64,000 nucleotides of DNA from Streptomyces reniochalinae (GCF_003323735.1 NZ_QOIM01000022.1:115303-179302), one strand, 5' to 3'; numbered from the stretch's first letter, positions 51,895 through 61,367 are shown. Notes: generated from the sequence alone by a model not told the origin. A program made the numbers and translations.

Positions 51895-54771
51895 GTGGAG
51901 CGATGGGAGTGCCCTGCGGAGCTGGGAGTGTTGTGGGGCAAATCGAAGGAGCGGGCCGGCGGGCGGATGAACCTGTTGATGTCGCATCTTCTCGATACGA
52001 GCGCGGTGGCCGAGTTGATGTGGGACCGCTTTCTTGCCCCTTCGACGCGCGAAGCCTTGGACATTGTGGCGGGAGGTGCAGGCCGGGGGCGCCCGCTGCT
52101 GGCCTGGTTGTGCGGTGTGCACGATTGTGGGAAGGCCACTCCGGCCCATCAGCGGCTGTGGTCTGAGGGCGCAGATCTCGTGCGGGCGGCAGGGTTGGCC
52201 TGGCGGGAGCCGCTGGCGGCGGCAGGGGCCAAGCGAAGCCGGTGGCGTCATGATTGGGCCGGAGGTCTGCTGGTCCGCGAGATGCTGAGTGCGGCCCGGT
52301 GGGAGCCGGGGCAGGTCGACTGGGTGTGGCCGTTGGTTGCCGGCCACCACGGCGCCTTTCCCACACTGCGTGACCTTCGAGAGCCCCCTAGGTCGAAGAG
52401 CCAGTTGAAAGGCACGGGACGGTGGCCGGAGGTTCAGCAAGCGGTGCTGGACGTCCTTACCCGCGAGCTGGGATTCGCTGAACTGTGCGAAGTGCAGCCG
52501 CAGGTCGTCCCCTCACGCGCGCTGCAGATGCAGTTGAGCGGGTTGGTGGTGATGGCGGACTGGATTGCAAGCGATGAGCGTCACTTCACCGGCATCGATG
52601 ACCTCGGGTCGCTCTCCTTGAACGGCGCTCGTAAGCGGGCGCAGGCAGCGTGGGAGGTTCTGGGGCTGCGGGGTGGCTGGGGGGCCATGGCTGTTCCCGG
52701 CCCGGAGGCATTCGAGGATCGGTTCGGGTGTTCGCCGCGTGCGTCGCAGGTGATGGTGGTCGAGGCAGCCCGGCGTATGGGGGCGCCGGGGATGCTGGTG
52801 GTCGAGGCTCCGATGGGCGAGGGCAAGACCGAAGCGGCTCTGGCGGCGACTGAGGTTCTGGCCGCACGGTTCGGCGCGGACGGCGTGTTCGTCGGCATGC
52901 CGACCCAGGCGACGAGCGATCCGATGTTCACTCGTACGCGCAACTGGCTGGACGCTCTCGATCCGCGCCTTGCTTCCCAGGTTGCGCTGCTGCATGGCAA
53001 GCGTGCGTTCAACAGCGAGTGGAAGCGCCTCCTGGAAGATGGTGGAGAAGATCCGGGCGGATTCTTCGGCGGCGTCGATGAGTACGGCCTCGGCGACGAT
53101 CCCTACGGGGCGACAGCCACCGTCGCAGAGTGCGCCGCCGAGCGGCAGGCGCCCGCTGAGTGGTTCCTGGGCGGCAAGCGTGGTCTGCTGGCGCCGTTTG
53201 TCGTGGGGACGGTGGACCAGTTGCTGTATGCGGCCACGCGCACTTGTCACGTCATGCTCCGCATGGCGGGCTTGGCAGGCAAGGTCGTGGTCCTGGATGA
53301 GGTCCACGCTTGCGACGTGTACATGAGCCAGTTCCTCTTGGAGGCCCTGCGCTGGCTGGGGCAGGCTCGGGTGCCGGTGGTGCTGCTGTCGGCGACGCTT
53401 CCGCCTGCGCAGCGCCGGGCGCTGGTCACCTCGTATCTGGCCGGGGCCGCGTCGCGGGAGGAGTTCCCGGTCGAGGTTCCCGAGACGGAGGGATATCCAC
53501 GTGTGACCGCTGGCTGGCTTGGCGAGGGCTCCATGCCGCGCTTTTACGTGGACGCTTCCCGGAGCTGGCGTGACGATCTTCCGGTTGCTGTGGTGCCGCT
53601 GCCTGAGGAAGTACCGGGACCCCGCGCAACGAGCGGGGAGCGTAATGCGTCGCAGGCGGCTGCCGACGTCGCGGTGGGGGATCTGCTGGAGAAGGAACTG
53701 GCAGACGGCGGAACGGCGCTGGTCATCCGCAACTCCGTTGCCCGCGCGCAGAGTGCGTACCAAGAACTCCGAGGCCGGTTCGGCGACGAGGAAGTGCGGC
53801 TGCTGCACGCGCGTTTCACCGTCGCGCGCCGTGCTGAGCTGTCAGAAGAGTGTCTGGAACTGCTCGGTCCCAAACGTCCGAGCCGCTCTGGGAAGGGGCG
53901 GCTCGTTCTGGTCGCCACGCAGCTCGCGGAGCAGTCGTTTGATGTAGATGCCGACCTGCTGGTCACCGACCTGGCCCCCGTGGACCTGCTGCTTCAGCGC
54001 ATGGGACGTGTCCACCGCCATGCAGACACTCTCCGGCCCGAGCGGCTGCGCGAGCCGCGCCTCTACGTCACAGGTTTCCAAGTGCGAGAGGACCGCGAGC
54101 CGGCGTTCGTCTACGCGAGCGAGAAAATCTACGGCCGTGACCTCCTGTTGCGTACCGCGGGCGTGCTGCCTGCCAGTGGCAGATGGTGGTCAGTGCCGGG
54201 AGGTGTGCCGACTCTGGTGGAGAAGGTGTACGGGACGCATGCCGAGCTGTTGCCAGGAAGCTGGCGTTCAGCCGGGGCACATGCGGCCGAGGAGCAGGCC
54301 GACGCGGATCAGCGGCGTGCGGAGTCCGCGCGCGAGTTCCTCCTCACGCGGCATGGCGAGCACGAGAAGCCGACTCTGGCCGGTCTGCACTATGGCGGGG
54401 CCTCGGCCGGAAGCAGTGAGGAGAGGCTGCAGGCGGCGGTGCGCGATGGTGAGGAGTCCGTCGAAGTCATTCTTGTTGCGCGGAACGCCGAGGGAGAGAC
54501 TTTCCGTACGCTCAGGGGCCGCTCACTGAGCATCAACGGGGATGTGGCGCCGGAGCTGTTGGACGAGGTCCTCGGCTCAACGGTACGCCTTCCGTCGAAG
54601 TTCACCGGCGATGCCTTGGCGCTCACCCCGCTTCCGGCCTGGCACGGTCACCCCTGGTTGGGCCGCAGCCGGGCGCTGGTGCTCGACGGTGCGCGCCGTG
54701 CCCGGCTGGGCACGGCGGCACTCCGCTACGACGATCTGTTGGGCCTGTGCGAGGAGCAGGCGGGCAGCTGA
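51895..54771 (+). CDS. cas3: Cas3 helicase-nuclease, type I-E
   Basis: About 958 residues. The HD nuclease part includes MSHLLDTSAVAELMW (H31), VHDCGKATPAHQ (H76-D77) and WPLVAGHHGAFP. The SF2 helicase has motif I MGEGKTEAAL (about residue 308), the DEVH box VVLDEVHACD (about 468), motif III LLSATLPPAQRR and motif VI LLQRMGRVHRH. It is recruited by Cascade and then unwinds and degrades target DNA. GTG 51895 has GAGGAG at proper spacing; GTG 51889 is an alternative. The frame is open to 51565, but upstream it runs through decayed repeats. All catalytic motifs look intact. Confidence 0.95.
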   Translation: MERWECPAELGVLWGKSKERAGGRMNLLMSHLLDTSAVAELMWDRFLAPSTREALDIVAGGAGRGRPLLAWLCGVHDCGKATPAHQRLWSEGADLVRAAGLAWREPLAAAGAKRSRWRHDWAGGLLVREMLSAARWEPGQVDWVWPLVAGHHGAFPTLRDLREPPRSKSQLKGTGRWPEVQQAVLDVLTRELGFAELCEVQPQVVPSRALQMQLSGLVVMADWIASDERHFTGIDDLGSLSLNGARKRAQAAWEVLGLRGGWGAMAVPGPEAFEDRFGCSPRASQVMVVEAARRMGAPGMLVVEAPMGEGKTEAALAATEVLAARFGADGVFVGMPTQATSDPMFTRTRNWLDALDPRLASQVALLHGKRAFNSEWKRLLEDGGEDPGGFFGGVDEYGLGDDPYGATATVAECAAERQAPAEWFLGGKRGLLAPFVVGTVDQLLYAATRTCHVMLRMAGLAGKVVVLDEVHACDVYMSQFLLEALRWLGQARVPVVLLSATLPPAQRRALVTSYLAGAASREEFPVEVPETEGYPRVTAGWLGEGSMPRFYVDASRSWRDDLPVAVVPLPEEVPGPRATSGERNASQAAADVAVGDLLEKELADGGTALVIRNSVARAQSAYQELRGRFGDEEVRLLHARFTVARRAELSEECLELLGPKRPSRSGKGRLVLVATQLAEQSFDVDADLLVTDLAPVDLLLQRMGRVHRHADTLRPERLREPRLYVTGFQVREDREPAFVYASEKIYGRDLLLRTAGVLPASGRWWSVPGGVPTLVEKVYGTHAELLPGSWRSAGAHAAEEQADADQRRAESAREFLLTRHGEHEKPTLAGLHYGGASAGSSEERLQAAVRDGEESVEVILVARNAEGETFRTLRGRSLSINGDVAPELLDEVLGSTVRLPSKFTGDALALTPLPAWHGHPWLGRSRALVLDGARRARLGTAALRYDDLLGLCEEQAGS

Positions 54772-54782
54772 TCGCCGATTCC

Positions 54783-54845
54783 CATCCCCGCGATGCGCGG
54801 GGCCGACGCGTTGACCAGACGCAAAGAGGGGTCATCCCCGCAGGC
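54783..54845 (-). repeat. Two CRISPR-repeat remnants in reverse orientation, cas3-cse1 gap
   Basis: Read on the minus strand, 54807-54783 gives GTCGGCCCCGCGCATCGCG followed by GGGATG, close to the CRISPR1 repeat with one extra base. CATCCCCGCAGGC at 54833-54845 equals part of the reverse complement of that repeat. The two lie 50 bases apart rather than 61. The first can also form a hairpin, so a partial terminator is an alternative. Confidence 0.45.
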
Positions 54846-54978
54846 TGGAACGAAGCTTGCCCGCAACGCGAGGCCAACAAAGAGACGAGTACCAGTTTCC
54901 AGAAACCCCCGCGCCGCGTCCACTGTTGTGGCTAGCCTGAAGAAGTTAGACGTAAAGACTTCCTCTTGGAGGGAAGCG

Positions 54979-56682
54979 ATGTCTCCTGCCTTTCCGTTAG
55001 CCGACTCCCCATGGCTGTCGTTACCCCCAGCATCCGGTGGCCCGGCGGTCGAGCACAGTCTGCGCCACGTGCTGTTGGAGGCTCACACGCTAGGCGAGCT
55101 AGTGGTCAGCTCGCCCACACAACGGCCAGCGGTTTTACGCCACTCGCTGCTGCCGGTGGTTGTTGATGCGCTGGGGCGCCCTGCCGACGAGCGGGAGTGG
55201 GTGCGCTGGTTCGAGGCCGGCCGGTGGTCTGACGAACAGCGTGAGCGCCTCGATGTCTATCTCGATGAGTACGCCTTCGATCTCTTTGATCCCCAGCGAC
55301 CTTTTGCCCAGGTGCCGGACCTGCGTACTGCGAAGGACGAGACGAAAGGGGCGGGCTTGCTCGTTGCGACCGAGGCGACCGGTAATAACGTCCCGCTCTT
55401 CGCCTCTCGCACGGAGGGCGACCCCCCGAAGCTGACCCCGCCCCAGGCCGCTCACTGGCTCCTGCACGCGCACTGCTGGGACACCGCCGCCATCAAGAGC
55501 GGCGCCGTAGGAGACCCGAAGACAAAAGCAGGCAAGACCACGGGGAATCCGACGGGGCCACTGGGGCAGATGGGCGTCACGCTGCCGACCGGTCGCACAC
55601 TCTACGAGACACTGCTGCTGAACATTCCCGCCGGCCCGCCCTTGCGCTCGGATGACCTGCCGCAGTGGAAGCGCCCTGAGACCGCGACTCCGCAGTGGCA
55701 GGAGCGCCTGCCCGCTGGCCTGCTGGAGGTGTGGACCTGGCAGTCCCGCCGCATTCGCCTCATCCCTGAAGAGACCGACGAGGGACTGCGCGTGATCCGC
55801 GTTGTCGTTGCCGCCGGCGACCGGATGCCCCACACCCCTGAGTTCGACCCGCACACCATGTGGCGGCTCGAACCCACCGGCAAGCCGCGTGCCGGCACGT
55901 CACGCACGGGGAAGATCCGCCCGCCGCGCCGGCCGCTGCGTATGCAACCGGGCAAGGCAGCCTGGCGGGGCCTGGACGCGCTGCTGGCTCCAGAGCGTCA
56001 GGCGAGGGATGCCAGCGAGGATACGGCGGGGTTCGCCACCAGCGTCCTCTTCGACCAGGCCGGTGCGGTTCGGGCCGACCTCGGAGACGACTATCCCCTC
56101 CGGGTCGAGCTGACGGGCATGGCGTACGGCAATCAGTCCGCCGTCGTGGAGGACGTCATGTTCGACGCGCTGCCCCTGCCGCTGGCCGCGCTCGGTGGCG
56201 ACACCTTGGCCCATGCCGCTGTGCTGGAAGTAGCCGAACAGGCCGAAGACCTGGTCAGGGCCGTCAACCGTCTCTCAGCAGATCTGCGGCGTGCCATGGG
56301 CGCGGAACCGATCCCCTGGGACAAGAGCCAGCGCCCCGGTGAACTTCTTCTCCACGCTCTGGACCCGCTGGTGCGCCGCTTCCTGGCCGGACTGCGCCGT
56401 GCGGGTGAGGACCTTGATGCGATCGAGGCAGGACAGCTCGCGTGGGAGCAGTTGGCCCGGCGTCGGGCCTGGGAAGTCGCCGACCGCCTGCTGCAGTCCG
56501 TCCCTCTGGCGGCATACGCGGGCCGCACCATCTCCCAGGGAGAAGGTCGGCAGGACCGTACGTATCGCGCGTCGTTGGCCGAGGCGTCTTTCACCAACCG
56601 CTGCGATGAGATTCTCCACCGCGCCACCGAGGACCGCCGGCAGGCGGGCCGTCCCCTCATGCCGGGAGACGATGATGTCTGA
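54979..56682 (+). CDS. cse1: Cascade large subunit Cse1 (Cas8e)
   Basis: A 567-residue protein. It starts FPLADSPWLSL, the usual Cse1 opening. LRHVLLEAHTLGELVVSSPTQRPAVLRHSLLPVVVDAL and the YAFDLFDPQRPFAQVPDL block (about residues 95-115) follow. TGPLGQMGVTLPTGRTLYETLLLNIP is also typical. The C-terminal third is the four-helix bundle. Cse1 reads the PAM, opens the target and recruits Cas3. ATG 54979 has GGAGGG; the frame is open to 54793. A 207-base gap from cas3 suggests a separate promoter for the Cascade genes. Confidence 0.93.
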   Translation: MSPAFPLADSPWLSLPPASGGPAVEHSLRHVLLEAHTLGELVVSSPTQRPAVLRHSLLPVVVDALGRPADEREWVRWFEAGRWSDEQRERLDVYLDEYAFDLFDPQRPFAQVPDLRTAKDETKGAGLLVATEATGNNVPLFASRTEGDPPKLTPPQAAHWLLHAHCWDTAAIKSGAVGDPKTKAGKTTGNPTGPLGQMGVTLPTGRTLYETLLLNIPAGPPLRSDDLPQWKRPETATPQWQERLPAGLLEVWTWQSRRIRLIPEETDEGLRVIRVVVAAGDRMPHTPEFDPHTMWRLEPTGKPRAGTSRTGKIRPPRRPLRMQPGKAAWRGLDALLAPERQARDASEDTAGFATSVLFDQAGAVRADLGDDYPLRVELTGMAYGNQSAVVEDVMFDALPLPLAALGGDTLAHAAVLEVAEQAEDLVRAVNRLSADLRRAMGAEPIPWDKSQRPGELLLHALDPLVRRFLAGLRRAGEDLDAIEAGQLAWEQLARRRAWEVADRLLQSVPLAAYAGRTISQGEGRQDRTYRASLAEASFTNRCDEILHRATEDRRQAGRPLMPGDDDV

Positions 56683-57304
56683 CACCGATCACCGCGCGCA
56701 GCGCATCTGGAACAAGTACATCGCCGCTGACGGCACGTGGCGCCGCAAGGAGAGCACGGCGGCCGAGAAGCGTCCGCCAGGAGAAGAGCTGGCCATCCTG
56801 CGCCGGGGTCTGAGCCGCCCGGCCGGCACGGTGCTGCCGATGTTCGCGTTCTACACCTGCCCGGTCGACGACTTCGCCGCCAGGCGCGGCGAAGTCTCGG
56901 CCGAGCAGGAGGCTGAACACGCTGCCCTGGCGCTGTTCGGTCTGCACCAGCAGAGCAAGGAGCGTCCCATGCACCGCGGCGGCGTCTCCCTCGGTCGCGC
57001 CATGCGCGCGCTGCGCCATCACGACCGCTCCAGCCCGGAAGCCGTCGACTCCCGCTTCGAGCAGGCGTTCTCGGCGACCGGGCCCGAGACTTTGCAGTTC
57101 CGGCTGCGGGGGTTGGTCACGCAACTCAAGGGCATCGATCAGCCGCTCGACTACGACCGGCTCGCCGAGGACCTCTACGCCTGGCGGCGCCCGCACTCCC
57201 GCTCCCGCGTACGCCGGCGCTGGGGACTGGATTACTACGGCTGGACCCAGGACCGGACCGGCAAGGCCGGTCCCGCCGCAGCCCCGACCACTGCCCCTTC
57301 CTGA
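56675..57304 (+). CDS. cse2: Cascade small subunit Cse2 (Cas11e)
   Basis: A 209-residue helical protein that forms the belly of Cascade and contacts the displaced DNA strand. Recognisable segments include IWNKYIAADGTWRRKES, AILRRGLSRPAGTVLPMFAFY and the basic helix VSLGRAMRALRHHDRSSPEAVDSRFEQAF, then LRGLVTQLKGIDQPLDYDRLAEDLYAW. Its start overlaps the end of cse1 (ATG 56672 or 56675), so the two are translated in coupled fashion. Confidence 0.92.
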   Translation: MSDTDHRAQRIWNKYIAADGTWRRKESTAAEKRPPGEELAILRRGLSRPAGTVLPMFAFYTCPVDDFAARRGEVSAEQEAEHAALALFGLHQQSKERPMHRGGVSLGRAMRALRHHDRSSPEAVDSRFEQAFSATGPETLQFRLRGLVTQLKGIDQPLDYDRLAEDLYAWRRPHSRSRVRRRWGLDYYGWTQDRTGKAGPAAAPTTAPS

Positions 57305-57355
57305 CCGGCGCACATTCCACTTCATCCGCCGTCCGGCCCAACCATGGAGAGCTTC

Positions 57356-58507
57356 ATGGCACCTCACTGCTTCGTTGACGTGCACGTTGTACAGACCGTG
57401 CCCCCGGCCAACCTGAACCGCGATGATCAAGGCAACCCCAAGGAGGCCGTCTACGGCGGGGTACGCCGCTCACGCGTCTCCTCCCAGGCGTGGAAGCGCG
57501 CCACACGGCTGCACTTCGACGCTCAGGCCCCCGAGCCCGAACGTGCCACGCGCACCAAGCGCATCCTGGGCCAGCTCACCGAGAGAATCGCCCGCAACAC
57601 CGGGCTGGAGACAGAGCCGGCGACACGGATCGCCACCGCCGTGCTCGCCCAGCTCGGCCTGAGTCAGGGCAAGAAGGCGGGCGATACTGCCTACCTTCTC
57701 TTCTACGGCCAGGCACAACTCGACGACATCGCCGCCCTGGTCACCGAGCGCGCTGCCGAGCTTTCGACTTTCGACGACAAGCAACTGGCCGAGGCCGCCA
57801 AGGAGCTGCCCGTTACGGCAGCCCTGCAGACCGGGCACCCGATGGGCGTCGCGCTGTTCGGCCGGATGGTCGCAGACATCCCCGCCCTGAACGTCGATGC
57901 CTCCGTACAGGTCGCCCACGCTCTCTCGACCCACGAAACGCAGCTGGAGTTTGACTACTTCACTGCGGTCGATGACGAGAACGAAAAGGAAGAGACCGGC
58001 GCCGGGCACATCGACTCCATCGGCTTCAATTCCGCCACCCTCTACCGGTACGCCACCGTCGGCCTCGGCCAGCTCAACGCCAACCTCGGAGGCGACACCG
58101 ACGCTGTGCTCGATGCACTCGACCGGTTCGTCGACAGCTTCGCCCGCTCCGCACCGACCGGCTACCAGAACGCGTTCGCTCACCGCACCCGTCCCAGCCT
58201 GGTCGCCGTGGTCGTGCGCACCGACCAGCCCGTCAATCTCGTCTCCGCCTTCGAAGAACCTGTCCCGGCCGAGGCTGGCATCCAGGCCGTATCCGCCCGC
58301 CGGCTCGCCGAGGAGCACGCCACGGCGGTGCGCATGTGGGGCGACGAGCCTCTCCACACTGCCGTCACCCACACCTTCACCACAGGCGATTCCCGCACCA
58401 AGGACACTGCAGAAGTCCTCACCCAGGCGTTTGGCGAACCGGTCGCCTTCCCCGAGCTGCTGTCCGGCCTCCGAGCCCGCCTCACGCAGGCCATGGAGGC
58501 GGCGTGA
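57356..58507 (+). CDS. cas7e: Cascade backbone subunit Cas7e
   Basis: A 383-residue RAMP protein; six copies coat the crRNA. It starts FVDVHVVQTVPPANLNRDDQGNPKEAVYGGVRRSRVSSQAWKRATRLHF, the hallmark Cas7e opening with RNA-contacting residues. It continues with HIDSIGFNSATLYRYATVGLGQL and PTGYQNAFAHRTRPSLVAVVVR near the end. ATG 57356 follows GGAGAG. Its stop overlaps the cas5e start by four bases (GTGA). Confidence 0.95.
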   Translation: MAPHCFVDVHVVQTVPPANLNRDDQGNPKEAVYGGVRRSRVSSQAWKRATRLHFDAQAPEPERATRTKRILGQLTERIARNTGLETEPATRIATAVLAQLGLSQGKKAGDTAYLLFYGQAQLDDIAALVTERAAELSTFDDKQLAEAAKELPVTAALQTGHPMGVALFGRMVADIPALNVDASVQVAHALSTHETQLEFDYFTAVDDENEKEETGAGHIDSIGFNSATLYRYATVGLGQLNANLGGDTDAVLDALDRFVDSFARSAPTGYQNAFAHRTRPSLVAVVVRTDQPVNLVSAFEEPVPAEAGIQAVSARRLAEEHATAVRMWGDEPLHTAVTHTFTTGDSRTKDTAEVLTQAFGEPVAFPELLSGLRARLTQAMEAA

Positions 58508-59304
58508 CCCCCCGCGAGCCCGGCTCTGTCCTGCTGCTGCGGCTTGCCGGGCCCTTGCAGTCCTGGGGGGACCGCAGCGCCTTCAACCGCCGCGAAACCC
58601 GGCCTGAGCCGACCAAATCCGGCGTCATCGGCCTGCTGGCCGCCGCAGCCGGCCGCCCCCGCCAGGCAAACCTCGATGACCTGGCCAGCCTGGACCTGGG
58701 CATTCGCATCGACCGGCCCGGCAGTCTGCTGCGGGACTACCACACTGTCAGTGACTACCGCGGACGCCCGCTGCCCTCGGCCGCCGTGACCGCCAAAGGG
58801 CGCCAAAAACCCACCTCCCCCGCCAAACACACCCATGTCACGCAGCGCTTCTACCTCCAGGACGCGGTCTTCCTCGCCGCCGTCACCGGCCCCGAGCCAC
58901 TGGTGACCGCACTCGACCACGCCCTGCGCCATCCGGCCTTCCCCCTCGCACTCGGCCGCCGCTCCTGCGCTCCGGCCCAGCCCATGAACCTCGGCCTGCG
59001 TACCGGCACGCTGGAGGAGGCACTGCGAGAAGAGCCCTGGCAGGCACCCCGCCGGGTCATCAACCGATGGGGCCGCGACCACGGCAGCGCCGACCGCATC
59101 GACCTGCCCGCCACCCTCGACGACCCGGCGGGAGATGACGTACGGGACGACGTACCGGTCTCCTTCGCCCCGAAGAACCGGGCCTACACCACCCGCCACG
59201 TGCGCCACACCTACCTCAGCGCGCCCACCGGACTCGTCCCCGACCCCACCGCACCGCCGCCCGCCGACGGCGGCCACGACCCCTTCGCCCTCCTGGGCTG
59301 GTGA
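58504..59304 (+). CDS. cas5e: Cascade subunit Cas5e
   Basis: A 266-residue RAMP protein that caps the 5' handle of crRNA. It opens with VLLLRLAGPLQSWGDRSAFNRRETRPEPTKSGVIGLLAAAAG, the classic Cas5 start. RPGSLLRDYHTVSDY, then QRFYLQDAVFLAAV and LALGRRSCAPAQPMNLGL follow. A stretch (RYTTRHVRHTYLS-like) lies near the C-terminus. The GTG start overlaps the cas7e stop. Confidence 0.94.
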   Translation: MTPREPGSVLLLRLAGPLQSWGDRSAFNRRETRPEPTKSGVIGLLAAAAGRPRQANLDDLASLDLGIRIDRPGSLLRDYHTVSDYRGRPLPSAAVTAKGRQKPTSPAKHTHVTQRFYLQDAVFLAAVTGPEPLVTALDHALRHPAFPLALGRRSCAPAQPMNLGLRTGTLEEALREEPWQAPRRVINRWGRDHGSADRIDLPATLDDPAGDDVRDDVPVSFAPKNRAYTTRHVRHTYLSAPTGLVPDPTAPPPADGGHDPFALLGW

Positions 59305-59310
59305 CCCGAC

Positions 59311-60060
59311 ATGCCGTTCCTCTCCCGCATCCGCATCAACCCTCTGCGCGCCGAGAGCCGCAAACTGCTCAGCAGCCCCCGGGCCATGCACGCCGCCGTC
59401 CAAGGAGGGCTACCCGGTGCCCCCGACGAAGAACGCACGCTGTGGCGGCTGGACGACGACAACCCCTACCGCCCCCACCTGTTCGTCCTCACCGCCTCCC
59501 GCCCGGACTGGACCCACCTCGTCGAGGCCGCAGGCTGGCCCGAGGCGGACGGTGAGCACTACGCCATACGGGACTACAAACCGCTGCTGGACCAGCTCGC
59601 CCTCGGCCGTGAGTTCGCCTTCCGGCTGACCGCCAATCCCGTCCAGAACACCAACCGCCCCACCAAACCCACCCGCCGCCAGGCCGAACGCCTCGCAGCC
59701 GGCGAACGGCGCAGCTTCCGCCTCGGCCACCGCACCGCCGCAGCCCAACTCACCTGGTTCCTGGCCCGCACACCCCGCTGGGGCTTCGAAATCCCCCAAC
59801 CCCCCAGCCTGGAGGACACCCACCACACGGACGGCGAACAGCCCCGCGACGTACGGATCGTCGCCCGGGACCGACGCACCTTCCGCAAAGAAACCTCACC
59901 GAAAGAAGCACGGGTCGTCATGCACGCCGTCACCTTCGAAGGCCGACTGCGCGTCACCGACCCCCACACCTTCACCGACAAACTCCTGGGCGGCATCGGC
60001 CCGTCCAAGGCCTACGGCTGCGGCCTCCTCACCCTCGCACCCCTCACCACAAGGACCTGA
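59311..60060 (+). CDS. cas6e: crRNA endonuclease Cas6e
   Basis: A 249-residue RAMP protein that cuts the repeat stem and stays bound to the 3' hairpin of crRNA. It starts FLSRIRINPLRAESRKLLSSPRAMHAAVQGGLPG, where the histidine of MHAAV corresponds to the catalytic His of the family. The Gly-rich RNA-binding loop GGIGPSKAYGCGLLTLAPL is at the C-terminus. It should process both main arrays, whose stems are the same. It begins 6 bases after the cas5e stop. Confidence 0.94.
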   Translation: MPFLSRIRINPLRAESRKLLSSPRAMHAAVQGGLPGAPDEERTLWRLDDDNPYRPHLFVLTASRPDWTHLVEAAGWPEADGEHYAIRDYKPLLDQLALGREFAFRLTANPVQNTNRPTKPTRRQAERLAAGERRSFRLGHRTAAAQLTWFLARTPRWGFEIPQPPSLEDTHHTDGEQPRDVRIVARDRRTFRKETSPKEARVVMHAVTFEGRLRVTDPHTFTDKLLGGIGPSKAYGCGLLTLAPLTTRT

Positions 60061-60063
60061 GCC

Positions 60064-61044
60064 GTGCCCGACATCTGGTGGAAGGCCGACCCCCAAGACC
60101 TGCACCGGCTCGCCGACCGCGTCTCCAGCGTGTACGTCGAACGCAGCCACCTGGACCGCGACGAAAACGCCGTAGTCATCATCAACAAACAGCAAACCGT
60201 CCGCGTCCCGGCCGCCATGGTCGCCGTCATGCTGCTCGGCCCCGGCACACGCGTCACCCACGGCGCCATCCGCCTGCTCGCCGACTCCGGCACCGCCATC
60301 TGTTGGGTCGGCGAACAAGGCGTCCGCATGTACGCCACAGGCCTTGGCCCCAGCCGCGGAGCCGGACTCCTGCAGCGCCAAGCATGGCTCGTCACCCGCC
60401 CCAAGGAACGCCTCGCCGTCGCCCGCGCCATGTACGGCAAACGCTTCCCCGACGAAGACGTCAGCGGATTGACCATGCAGCAACTCCGCGGCCGGGAAGG
60501 AGCCCGCGTCCGCAAAATCTACCGGGCCCAGTCGCAGCGCACCGGAGTGCCGTGGAACGGTCGCATCTACAAACCCGGCGACCCCCACGCTGCCGGAGAC
60601 GACCTCAACCGCCTGCTGTCCGCAGCCAACGCCGCCCTCTACGGCATCTGCCACGCCGTCATCACCGGGCTCGGCGCCAGCCCAGGCCTCGGCTTCGTCC
60701 ACACCGGCTCCGCCCTCTCCTTCGTCCTCGACATCGCCGACCTCTACAAAGCCGACTACACCATCCCCCTCGCCTTCGACCTGGCAGCCAACGGCCTCAC
60801 GGACGAACGCGACGCCCGCCTCGGCCTACGCGACCACATCGCCCGCGACAAGCTTCTCAACCGCATCGTCGAAGACACCAAAGCTCTCCTAACCCCCCAA
60901 GGCACCGACATCGACGAAGCCGAAGCACACCTGCTGTGGGACGAACATCTTGGCACCGTCTCCGGAGGCATCAACTGGTCCGCCGATGACAGCCATATCG
61001 CCGTCATCGGCCCCGAACTCGACGAGAGCGGACCGGCCCGATGA
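60064..61044 (+). CDS. cas1: CRISPR integrase Cas1, type I-E
   Basis: A 326-residue integrase subunit that inserts new spacers. Three metal-binding residues are recognisable: Glu in LRGREGARVRKIYR, His in FVHTGSALSFVLDIADLYK and Asp at the end of the same helix. DRVSSVYVERSHLDRDENAVVIINKQQTVRVP marks the N-terminal beta-domain. GTG start 3 bases after the cas6e stop; it ends in an ATGA overlap with cas2. Confidence 0.95.
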   Translation: MPDIWWKADPQDLHRLADRVSSVYVERSHLDRDENAVVIINKQQTVRVPAAMVAVMLLGPGTRVTHGAIRLLADSGTAICWVGEQGVRMYATGLGPSRGAGLLQRQAWLVTRPKERLAVARAMYGKRFPDEDVSGLTMQQLRGREGARVRKIYRAQSQRTGVPWNGRIYKPGDPHAAGDDLNRLLSAANAALYGICHAVITGLGASPGLGFVHTGSALSFVLDIADLYKADYTIPLAFDLAANGLTDERDARLGLRDHIARDKLLNRIVEDTKALLTPQGTDIDEAEAHLLWDEHLGTVSGGINWSADDSHIAVIGPELDESGPAR

Positions 61045-61349
61045 CAGTCATCCTCCTCGTCGCCGCCCCGGAAGGTCTACGCGGCCACCTGACTCGCTGG
61101 ATGGTCGAAGTCAGCGCCGGCGTCTTCGTCGGCAACCCCAGCCGCCGCATCCGCGACCGCCTATGGGAGCTACTGGCTACCCGCATCGGAGACGGCCAAG
61201 CCGTCATGGTCGAACCAGCCACGAATGAACAAGGCTGGGCAGTCCGCACGGCCGGCCGCGACCGCTGGCGCCCCGTCGACTTTGACGGCCTCATCCTCTC
61301 CGCCCGCCCCCGAACCCAACCGAACCAAAACACCCCTACACCGCGATAA
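61041..61349 (+). CDS. cas2: Cas2, type I-E
   Basis: A 102-residue partner of Cas1, of the CasB/Cas2 E. coli type: MTVILLVAAPEGLRGHLTRWMVEVSAGVFVGNPSRRIRDRLWELL. The last 15 residues (ARPRTQPNQNTPTPR) are low-complexity and extend past the usual fold. CRISPR2 starts 18 bases after the stop, so the 3' end of cas2 probably doubles as the array leader. Confidence 0.94.
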   Translation: MTVILLVAAPEGLRGHLTRWMVEVSAGVFVGNPSRRIRDRLWELLATRIGDGQAVMVEPATNEQGWAVRTAGRDRWRPVDFDGLILSARPRTQPNQNTPTPR

Positions 61350-61367
61350 ACCCCCTGGTCAGCAAGT
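61350..61367 (+). promoter_or_regulatory. Very short CRISPR2 leader-proximal segment
   Basis: Only 18 bases separate cas2 from the first repeat. They contain TGGTCAGCAAG (61356-61366), identical to the segment before CRISPR1. The identity points to a Cas1-Cas2 docking site; promoter elements, if any, must lie inside cas2. Confidence 0.55.

Noticed and set aside
55135..55854. Antisense frame inside cse1
   Set aside because: Its phase mirrors the cse1 codons and it has no recognisable protein features.
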